Assembly (NCBI GenBank): GCA_039654915.1
Contig: CM077597.1
Span: 62,772,001-62,836,000, forward strand
Source of the DNA: Aquilaria yunnanensis
Lineage: Eukaryota > Streptophyta > Magnoliopsida > Malvales > Thymelaeaceae
DNA: 64,000 bases
Direction: 5' to 3'
Numbering within the stretch: position 1 is the first letter of the stretch; every line of letters begins with the position of its first letter. The position numbers and the translations under genes are program-made. Shown one piece after another: positions 43,094 through 52,805 of the stretch. A model generated the notes under the pieces. That model was not told where the DNA came from, did not search any database, and saw only the letters and a program-made list of their open reading frames with translations.

Positions 43094-45940
43094 CTAAGTG
43101 TAGAATTTTTCAAGGAGTCTGAATGCCATGTGTTTTTCAACTCTTCTCCTTCGGTATTTCGGAGCTTATAGACTCCTGGCAAAATTTCCTTGAGGACCAA
43201 ATAAGGTCCTTCCCAATTTGCCTGAAGTACCCCATGAGATGATCTTTGGGGTTCCAGTTCAGCCTTTCAGAGAACAAGGTCTCCTTTTTTGATCACTTTG
43301 GGCTTAACATGCAAGTTCACAGTAATGGCTACTCTCTGCTAAAAAGCTTTTCTACTGGGCTCAGCCACCTCTTTATGTTTGTCAATCATATCTAACTTGG
43401 TTCTTAAACTAAGGTTGTTCCCTTCTTCGTCGAACACAAGTACTCTGATAGATGGTTGAATGACCTTGATAGGGATAATGGCCTCTATTCTGAAGACGAG
43501 TGAGAAGGGTCTCTCACCCGTGGACCTTCTGGAGTTGTTTGGTAACTCCACGCTCAAAAGCTCTCCTGGCCATTTTCCCTTTGATTCCTTCAACCTCTTC
43601 TTTATACCATCTTTTATCATTCTACTAGACACTTTAACTTGTCCATTGCTTTGAAGATGGGCAACTGGGGTGAAGTGCAATTTTATCCCAACCGCTGCAA
43701 ATTCTTGAAATCCTTTATCAGTGAACTGGGAACCGTTATCAACTACTATCATCCTTAGCATGCCAAATTTGCATATGATGTTCTTCCAAATAAATCTCTA
43801 TATATCCTTTACCAAAATTGCTACCAAAGGCTCTACCTTGATCCACTTGGTGAAATAATCTACTGCAACTACGCAGAACTTCACTCCTCTTGGAGCTATT
43901 AGGAGAGGCCCTATGAAGTCAATACCCCAAACAATGAAGAGGCAAGGATAGTTTGTTGAAGCTATCATTTTTTAGGCTACTATCTGGATGGGTGCGTGTC
44001 TCCAGCACTTGTCACATTTCTGGACAAACTGCCTCACATCCTTCCTTAAGTTAGGCTAGAAATATCCTTGCTGAAGTAGTACCCCGACAAGGGCATCAGT
44101 CCCAATGTGAGAACCCCATGCCCCCTCATGGACTTCTTTGAGGACTATCTCAATGTCCTCTTCACTGACACAGCTTCGCAACGGATTTGTGTACCATTTT
44201 CAGTACATCTCTTCCCTGATCAGGAAGTATCTACCACAGCATTTGTGCACCTTCACAGCTTCAAGAGGGTCTTTGGGAAGTTCCGAAGTCGCGAGATATT
44301 TCTTGATAGGATCTTTTCACCCTCTACCCGAGGTTGCTATGGACATTATTGCTATGCTCAACTGATACAGTACTTCGGTGGACTCCTTTGATTTGGACAA
44401 AGTATCTGCTCCCATATTATCTCATTGAGGTATGTTTCTATCTGCAACTTGTCAAATTCTTGGATAAGCCTTTTTGTGAGATCATGGTACTTTGCCAAGT
44501 TCAGGTCTTTTGCCTTGTAGTCCCCCGCCATCTCTCGGACGACCAGCTGAGAATCACTTTAGGCCTTCAGATATCTCACACCAACTCTTTTTGCCAATTG
44601 TAAGCCCGTTATAAGGGCTTCATATTCAGTGACATTATTGGTGATGCTGAAACTGAACTTGATGGACTTTAAAGGTTCTATATCTTCGGGTCCCCACAGA
44701 ATTGCTCCAACTCCTTAATGTCCACTCAGGTTCATCACTATGAGGGTCCCCTGTTGTATCTTCGGTTCTTGGTACTTTGGCAATGAAATCCACCAATGCT
44801 TGGGCCTTTATTGCCTTTCTCGGCTCATAGGTGATGTCATACTCACTGAGCTCGATGCACCACTTTGATAATCTTCCAAAGTGGTCTACCTTCCCCATGA
44901 CATCCCTAAGAGGTAAGTTACTTTGAACAGTGATAGGATGTCCCTGGAAGTAAGGCCGCAACCTCCTACTTGCCAATATTAGGGCATAGATGGCCTTTTG
45001 CAGGAAAGGGTACCTAAGTTCGGCACCATGCAAGGATCCACTCACATTGTATACTAGCCACTGTTTTCCTCCATCTGCACTTACAAGTACCAAACTTATT
45101 GCCTTCTTGGTTACAGTGAGGTAGAAGAGAAGAGGTTCTCCTTCCAGTGGCTGCCGAAGTATCGGGAAATAGGCTAAGTAGCTCTTGAGTTCATGCCAAT
45201 CTTTTTGGCAATCTTCATTCGAAGGGTGTTCCTCGAAACAAAAGTTGTCTTCATTCTTTGCTGCTTTGGTGAGCACTTTAAAGAATGGTCGACACCGGTC
45301 CCCGCATCTAGAGATGAATCTGCTAAAGGCTGTGATTTTTCCCATAAGCCTTTGCACATCCTTGGTTGTTGTGGGAGTTCAGAAACCTAGCAGGGCCTTA
45401 ACCATTTTTGGGTTGGCGTCGATACCTCTTTCGGACACCACAAACCCAAGGAATTTGTCAGCAATCTCCCCAAACACAGACTTCTCGAGGTTAAGATGGA
45501 TTTTGAATTTTTGAAGTTGGTGGAATGTTTCCTTCATGTCTACGATATGACGTAGGTTGTTTGCTCTTAACTATCATATCATCGACATATACTTTCATAT
45601 TTCTCCCGATTTGGGAGCTAAATACCCTGTTCATCTGCCTTTGGTATGTTGCTCCTGCATTTTTAAGGTCGTAGGCCATTCTGACGCAGCAGTATTTCCC
45701 AACTTTAATAATAAAGGTGATTTTTTCCTCATCTTCAGGATTCATCCAAATTTGGTGATATCCGCTAAAGGCATCGATGAAGTTAAGTAGACAATATTTG
45801 GCAGTGGAATCTACCAATTGGTCTATTGGTGGCAAAGGATATGAGTCCTTTAGACATGCATCGTTTATGTTTCGGAATTCGATGCACATTCAAAGATTAT
45901 CACTCCCCTCCTTCATTGCAACAACTACATTTCTTAGCCA
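43094..45940 (-). pseudogene. Element A RT (C-terminal part)-RH-aRH-INT, decayed
   Basis: Minus strand. RT from about 45889 (DACLKDSYPLPPIDQLVD, FSGYHQIW, YVDDMIVKS), RNase H linker (RLMGKITAFSRFISRCGDR), conventional RNase H (GAELRYPFLQKAIYAL), second RNase H remnant near 44630, HHCC near 44100 and integrase 43761-43094. The integrase D-N-G-S-Q-F is intact but the catalytic glutamate in NGQVEVSN is lysine (NGQVKVSS). There are many stops and frameshifts. The upstream RT lies beyond the solo LTR at 49221 onwards. Confidence 0.88.
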
Positions 45941-45945
45941 TTCAG

Positions 45946-48900
45946 TGTTAGGCACCTCCTGAGTGCTTGGCTTAGGCCAAGGAATATCAAGGAAAACCAA
46001 GGAAAATGAGAGAAAACATAAAGGGGAAGTAAGAGAAGCTTCGGAGACTAGTACAGTGACTTATGTGCAAAACTGGAGACTTTCAGGACTTAATTGCACA
46101 TAGAAAATGTAATCTGGGAAAGCTAACAGAAAACAGAGAAAGGGGACTAAATTGTGCACTAAGTTAAGTGGTACAAGTGAAACCACAAGCTTAAAGATGG
46201 CATTGTTGGCCATGCAAAATTTTATGATGGCTAGTCCAAGACTAGACCATTTTTGGGAGACAACAATGATTCCTAGTCAAATTCTTGTCTACCACTAGTG
46301 TACTATTCACTAGTTACTAGTTAAGCTAACTAGTCATTAGTTTAGTTACATGGCCGATTTTACAAGGGTACTTATGACATCTTGGTACTTGTGTTTATCA
46401 TGTGCTTGGCACAATGGGCCAAGAATTGACTTAAGTGTCCATTTAACCACAAGTTTAAGGGCGGCATTGTACTTATATGGGCTTGGAAGACTACTTTGCA
46501 CCATGCAAAATTGTGGAAGGCAAAGTTGGCATTCTAGCCAACTAAAAACACATGACTTTCGGCCGAAATCAAGTCCAAGGCCATTTGTTCATTTCGGGCT
46601 TGCTTGTTCTTGTTAAACCGAGAGTGTTCTTGACAGTTCTTTCACATTTTGGCTTTGAAATCCACCATTCTTAAAGATACTTGAAGGATTCAAGCTTGGA
46701 GAAGAGTGTTTCGGCTTGTGCTTGCTTGGAATCAAGCTTGGTTCTTGAAGATTCAAGGAAACCGAGCTTAATTGAGCTAGGGTTTTGAGGTAATGTCCAT
46801 GTCTCCTTGAATTCGTGGTAGTTCTTCCATGTACAAGGAACCTAAGTGCTCAATTGAAGATGTATTAAGTTAAATGAGCAAGAAATGCTTCGGTTTGGAA
46901 GTGAAATGCTGGCCGAATGAATTGGATGAATGAACATGGTGTTCTTCTTCTTAAAGATGGAAATTTATCCATGTTTGATGCTTGATATTACCTATGTAAT
47001 CTTGTGATAGGTTGTTGGGGTGAAGGACACCAAATTTGTGGAAGTTAGTGTGTTGGCCGAAAGGTGAATTTGAGGTAAATCATGTTCTACCTCTAACTAC
47101 ATGGCATTGATGCCATGAGCCTTGATTATTGATGAGATAGTGAATGTATGTTGGGTTGGAATGATGAAGAACAAATGTGGGTGAAATTGGATTTTATGGC
47201 CGAAAGCTTGAAGTGGTATAATTTAGTGTCCATTACTTGAGTACATGGTAATGATGCCATGAAACATGTTTAGTGGTGATTTGGTGATTATATGATGAAC
47301 TAAGTTGATGAAGCACATTGTTATGTGATTATGGGCATTTTAGCCGAGAGCTAAACTTAATGGGAAATAGTGTGTTTTACTTGGTTACATGGTAATTGTG
47401 CCATGAGCAAGCTTTATGGGTGATTACATGATTATGTAATGAATTAGAAGGATGGATAGTATAACTATGTGAAGGTGGGCACTTTGGCCGAGAGCTTAAG
47501 TGTGTGTATTGTAGTGTCCTTCATAGAAATCATGGTAGTTAATCCATGGGTTTGTGTTGTTAATGCCTATGTATTGTTATGGTAGGCATTGTGGTTGAAG
47601 GGCACTTGGACATTTGAAGTTGGCTTGAGACCGAGAGCTATTGAGGTAGGGTTCACTGGCACTTGACTTTGCTTGGTAATGTACACCATGATTCAAGTGT
47701 CTAGAGTGGCTAAGTGATGGTTAAATGTGCCATATGACCTTAGTTGCTTGATGGGCTTAATGCTTATACTTGGATGTTTTGTTGATTCTCTAATTAACTA
47801 TGGTACATGTACTAGAAATGCAAGTAAATGTGGCCTATTTGCTTGGCATTTTGGGAGCTCCAAATGGAAATGGTGTATTGGTAAGTTGTGTGCAAGAAAT
47901 GCACAAGGGTAGATGTATGGCTTATATGGCCGAGAGCAACATTGTGGAGTGTGTGTGTGTACTTGTGTGCTTTGGTGTTTCCTTGTGCATGCTAACCCCA
48001 CTTATGTAATATTTGACTTACTTATTTGTCTTGTATATGTATATGCCTGTTTTTCTTGTCTTGGTGTTTGTTTTGCAGGTTGAGCTAACTAATGGGAGGT
48101 TAAGCTTTGAGTGATTACTCAGCTTAACTAAATAGACTCAATATGAGTTGTATATGTTTTAAGTGAATCCTACTGAGTTATATGCTCACCGCCCATCCTT
48201 TATTTTTTTCAGGCAAGGATATTGGGCCTGAGTAGTGCTAAGCTGCCTTGTGTGTGTGCTTAGTGTTTATTTGCTTAGTTACCAAGGTATGTGCCAATGT
48301 GTGCTTGGCATAGCATTTTGGTTTCATTACAAGTCTTATTTACCTATGGTTGGCCGAGACTTATGTTTTAAGTTTGCAGGCTGTAGAGTGGGAACTGCCT
48401 ATGAGAGCATGGATACTTGGACTTTAGCTCTGATTGTGGTATTCACCTTTATGACCATGAATATGGCCATAGGTTTGGTGTTGCAGTGTGTACTTCTGTT
48501 TGGGATTCTCAAGGTTTTGTCTGGCCATTAGGAGTATGGTCTCGGGTTGTATGTAACTTGGCATGAACAACTTATGGATGCTTGGCATTTATAGCCATGG
48601 TAGATACTAGGTAGACTACCATTTTGATTTGTTCATATATGTAGTCTTGGATACCTAGTTTGTGGATGTTTTGTGGATTTTGGATGCCAAGTTATGTATG
48701 GACTTATGGATGGCATTATGCTTGCCTATGTATGCTGGATATTATGGGCCAAAGTTGCCACTTTTATGTGAATGGTTATGGACCTAGTTATGTGGAACTG
48801 TGGTGCATAATGGCATGTACATTAGTAGGCCTAGAGCATCATGCATTTTTACTTGTTGTTTTCAGAAATCTAAACCAACCTTGTGGGCTTCTTGGTTGCC

Positions 48901-49215
48901 GTATAGTTAGTACACTTGATGCACACCATGTATGCACTTAAATTGCATTTAAGTGTTGCCTTGCTTGTTATGCAAGTTATTAATTGAAACCTTGCTTGTT
49001 GTGCAAGTTAGGGGTTTTGGGCCTTGCCCTTGCTGCAAGTTGTTAATGGGTCTTGTTAAAGCCACCTGGGCCACTTCCCAGGCCTCTTAACTTAAGAAAA
49101 TAAGACTTAAAAGTTGCCATTACTTGCTTGGCCGAACCAAACACTTTGAAATTAAATATTGGGTTTGGGAGTTAAATTAGTAAATGATAGGCCAGGGCCT
49201 GAGTGAGGTGTGACA
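45946..49215 (+). repeat. Chromovirus-like solo LTR, 3270 bp, TSD TTCAG
   Basis: TGTTAGGCACC...GTGTGACA flanked by TTCAG at 45941-45945 and 49216-49220, which splits the RT of element A. Removing the LTR and one TTCAG restores RT homology (...CCATTCAGGGTACTTGG). The signature TACTGAG...TATGCTCACC lies at 48171-48190. Contains a five-unit repeat of about 143 bp (47040-47660). No conserved protein; frames such as 48235-48531 are chance. Confidence 0.93.
47040..47660 (+). repeat. About 143-bp tandem repeat, five units, inside the solo LTR
   Basis: The anchor (G/A)(G/A)CCGA(A/G)AG recurs at 47055, 47198, 47342, 47486 and 47628 (spacing 143, 144, 144, 142). Each unit also has a CATGG...CCATG hairpin, best preserved at 47100 (CATGGCATTGATGCCATG, an 8-bp stem). 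Confidence 0.8.
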
Positions 49216-49220
49216 TTCAG

Positions 49221-51295
49221 GGTACTTGGCCTCCTTTATTATTCACACCTTCGTTAACCGTTGGACTTCAATTTTAACAAAGTTATTTTTATGTGCCAAT
49301 AGGCTATGCTTTTTCTATCGAACAAGGCTCACCTCCGGGTATACTTTAAGAGATTGCTGAATTATACCTGAGTCTACCCCGGGCATATCATTCAGAGAGT
49401 AGGCAAACAGATCTTTGTTCATTAATAGAAGAGATACAAGCTTTTCCTTGTCACCTTCGGCCAGTTTTTTCCCCACTCTGGTACTTCAGCCCGGGACAAG
49501 CTCTACATCCTCTGTTTCTATTTTTTCAAAGTCACTTTTTTCCTCTTCTGTTGCATCTTCACTTACCGTGCTTTTCTCTCCTAAAGTCTGTGCATGCACT
49601 TTCATTGGGCTTTATCTTGCCTTCACGAAAATTTTCCTCACTTCATCTTGATCAATGAATATTTCTGCATCCCCTTCCTTTGTACTAAATGTGACTGTTA
49701 GGTATTTCACATCTGGGTGAATGAGAAGATTACCCTGTGTTTGCCTTCTGAGGATGGCGTTGTATGAAAAAGGGACATCTATGACAATGAACCTCGTCAT
49801 AGTGGAACCAAAGAGCTCTTCCTTGGTCTGAACCAAGGTTTCCCTTAACATCAAGGGTAGATCAATACATTCAAGTATAAGGAGTTCGAAAGGACCTGTC
49901 AAAGGAAGGGGAGGTAACGGGTTTAAGATCACCCTTGGAGATTCCCAAGTTCGGCAAAAAGTGGGAGAACAAAGCCTCGACATTAGAGCTATCACCGATG
50001 AGCATTCTTTTGACGTCCTAGCTCCTTATCCTTGTCATGATTAGGAGGGGGTTATCATGAGGGAACTTCACGGTAGACCCATATTTCCGAACAAAGCTTG
50101 TTCGCTGGTTTGCCGAATTTTATCATCGAGATTTCTCAGACTTTCCTTTTCCTCTCAGCTGAAGGTATTCCCATGGTGATGGTCTAGATCACTCTGGCCA
50201 AATGTAATGGGTGCTTTTTGGGACTTTGATTTTGACGTTGGTCAGAATCATAGTCCTCATCCTCCCATTTTCTCTCTTTTTCCCTTCTTTCTCAGTCTTT
50301 GGGTGATGGCATCTGTAGGTAGAGTCGAAGTTGCACTTGCTTGATTAGAGACTCGATACACTTCCTCAGCTAGAAGCAATCTTCGGTATAGTGCCCATGG
50401 TCCCGGTGAAACTAACAAAACTTCTTCATGTTCTTTATTTTTCCAAGGTCATGGCCTTCGGAGGCTGGATAACGGCTCCCTGTCCTTCAATGGCCATCAA
50501 TATGTTCGTCCTTGTAGTGTTTAAGGGAGTGAAAGACAATGGCCTCTTCCCCCTTTGTTTCCAAGGTCTGCCCCCGCCCTCAGTTGGATACTGAGATTGG
50601 TGACTCTAACCATCAAAGTGATTATGATCAGACTTCGGCCCTCCCACCCTCAGCTCTTCAGCTATCATGTGCGACTCTGCCCTTCGGTAGAATTCTCTGA
50701 GCGTGTTGGGGGGATCTTTGGAGAACTCGTAGAAGAGTTGTGAATCGCTCCTAAGTCCCATGATCATGGGGAGGATGCGGATTTTGGGGCGGAAGTTGGG
50801 CACGCTGAGGGCTTCTCTATTGAACCTTTCAACATAGTCTTGAATGGTCTCTCCATTGTTTTAGGCTATGTCAAACATTTGGACAAGCATCTTTGCCATT
50901 GGCCTGCTCCCGATGAACTACTAGGTGAATGTGGTGGATAGCTCCTGGAAACCCATTATGGTTTCAGGAGCCAGGAAGTTAACCACGCAGTTGCTGGCCC
51001 TGACAATGTGACCTAGAAGCATTTGCAGAGGATGGTGTCATCAGCACCATGCAACACCTTGCTACGCCTATATTTTGTCAACTGCGCTTGGGGGTCACTG
51101 TCGTACTCGGAAGTCACTTGGCATAGGTGCCTCTACTACTACACAGATGAAGGGTGACTCTTCTCCAGTGAAGGTCTTTGCCAACCTTGACCAAATAGCT
51201 TTCAAGAAACCTGATTTTCCACCATCTCCAACCTTTCCAGGATTCTCCCCATGATGATGGTAGTGTTGTCTTCTCCTCGTTGCCCAGTAATCGCC
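49221..51295 (-). pseudogene. Element A gag-PR-RT (N-terminal part), decayed and truncated by D
   Basis: Minus strand. gag begins at the break with D (GEDNTTIIMGRILERLEMVENQVS region, 51280-51205), then gag core at 50803-50606 (PNFRPKIRILPM, LFYEFSKDPPNTL), knuckle region near 50400, protease part at 49995-49612 (FIVIDVPFSYNAIL) ending VKAR and a TAA at the PR/RT junction, then the RT leader (NNFVKIEVQRL) to the solo LTR. The gag start and 5' LTR lie beyond D, outside the window. Confidence 0.85.
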
Positions 51296-52128
51296 TGATG
51301 CCCAGGGGCTTCATCGTTGGTAGTCATGGTGACTGATGGAGGGACTCCCAGAGAGGAAGAACGCCTGGTGGCCGGTTTGCCCAAGGGAGAGTGCCTGAGA
51401 TGTTCAGAAAAAGTGGGTTAGGAGGTCCCCGGGGTGTTTTTCCGGGGAGGAGCCTCCGACGCCCAAGTCAGTGGTGCTGAGAGAAGGCAGAGGAAATAGC
51501 ACTGAGGGGTTCAGTGAACTCGCCTGGTCGTATTTTCTCAGAGTGAGGAGTCAGGATATTTGCCAGCCGTTTGCCAGGGTGTATTCCCTGGTATTTATAG
51601 AGGTGTCCAGCCCGTTCAGATCGTGACACATGTTCGGTCGGATGTTCTCTGAATGTCTGGGCGTAGAGGACAAGTAGCTGGTGGCAGGCTTCCTTGAGCC
51701 TTGAGCCGAGACGGGCCATGATGTGACTTTGATGGCGTCGGCATGTCAGAGTGCCGTTTGAGGCGGCTTGTGACGTCTGTGGGTGACATGTCAGAGGCTT
51801 CCTTAAATGCTCCTACCGTACTCCCGAGGTCCCTGGGTGAGGTCATCCTCTAGTACGGATCGTGCCACTTCGGGAAGCATGCCCCTAGTTCGGGGGTTAC
51901 CAGATTCAGGGAGTTCCGCCTTCGGGAAGATCATGTTCGGCCCGCCCTAGCTGGTGCCACTTTTCCGAAGGCAGTCTGTTTACTACCTTGGGGGGCTAAT
52001 AGTATCCTCAGGTTCCCTGGCGTGCCGAGCTCGGGCTCTTCGGCTTTTCTCCGAGGTGCGTGATCCCACCTTTTTCCGGGTAGCGCCAGATCTCCTGGCC
52101 ATTCTGGTGGCAGAGAGTTCGGCCAGAT
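51296..52128 (-). repeat. Element D 3' LTR with deleted inner end
   Basis: TGATGCCCAGGGG at 51296 up to GGCCAGAT at 52128. Compared with the E LTR, the last about 27 bp (the terminal hairpin GATAGCC/GGCTATC) and the adjoining polypurine tract are missing. Confidence 0.88.
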
Positions 52129-52805
52129 CTCCGAAGTGAAGACTTCGGTTTTGTTTTCTTTCCGAGGATGTTCTTTGGGAGTCTATAGAGAGTAACACCT
52201 GTGTCGAAGGTACACCTCTTTCCCAAAGGTGTGGGCTACTCGGCCTTGGCCTATTTTTTGGTGTCTCCGAGGCAACCTGCTTCTTTGCTTTTGCAGGTCT
52301 GTGCAGCATCGAGTCTGATGGCCAAGCTCGTCAGTCTGAGCGATGTGTCCCAGTTTTTTAGGGATGTCAGAAGATGTGTCTCCTATTTTGGCGTGATGGT
52401 TGACACATGGCGCACTGTCATTGGAGGAGAGTCGCGTCGTTTACAGAGAGCGCGTCTTTTCAGGCGCAGAGTGCAATTACGGCGACGGTTCGCCTTCAAA
52501 GGGCACTTATGATGTCGTTTCAGTTACCCACCCTTGGCCTATAAGTAGCCCATTCCGTTATAGCCCCTTTTTCTTTTGCTTCTGCTCTTTCCCTGCTTAC
52601 CCTTTTCAGTGCGCTTTCTCTTGCTTTTGCAACGGAGCTGTTTTAACAGAGCTTTTTCCGGCAACCTTTTACGACGGCGACCTCCGATTTTGGCAAGTCT
52701 TTTGGTGGGTTTTTTCTTTCTAGAGTCTTTTGATACCTCTGTTTTTTTGAGTTTTTGCCGGAAGTTGTTTCCTTGCCTTTTTCCGAACTCATTTTTCTAT
52801 CCAAA
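52129..52805 (+). other. Element D: promoter and leader of the antisense gene
   Basis: Non-coding. The TATA-like CTATAAGTAG is at 52539-52548, and a T/C-rich leader precedes the ATG at 52806. Lacks the polypurine tract found in the sister copies. Confidence 0.6.
52539..52548 (+). promoter_or_regulatory. TATA-like box of the antisense accessory gene, element D
   Basis: CTATAAGTAG preceded by CTTGGC, 267 bp upstream of the ATG. Homologous to CTATAAATAG in C and E. Confidence 0.6.

Larger units (their letters stand above)
17260..51295 (-). mobile_element. Tat-lineage Ty3/gypsy element A (outermost, partial; hosts B and a solo LTR)
   Basis: Minus strand. Its left (3') LTR is 17260-17993, its antisense accessory gene 18819-21241, its 3' variable zone 21242-21489 plus 42869-43093, and its polyprotein 43094-45940 plus 49221-51295. 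B (21495-42863) and a chromovirus solo LTR (45946-49215) are inserted in it with perfect duplications. D cuts its gag at 51295/51296, so the 5' LTR is outside the window. It is the most degraded Tat copy, consistent with its being the host of the others. Confidence 0.85.

Noticed and set aside
48235..48941. Hydrophobic plus-strand frames resembling membrane proteins
   Set aside because: Inside the chromovirus solo LTR; T/G-rich composition gives apparent hydrophobicity and there is no conserved motif.
17260..52128. Left LTR of A (17260-17993) and the LTR at 51296 as a pair of one element
   Set aside because: The 51296 LTR is nearly identical to that at 61186 (D) and very diverged from 17260, so they belong to different insertions.
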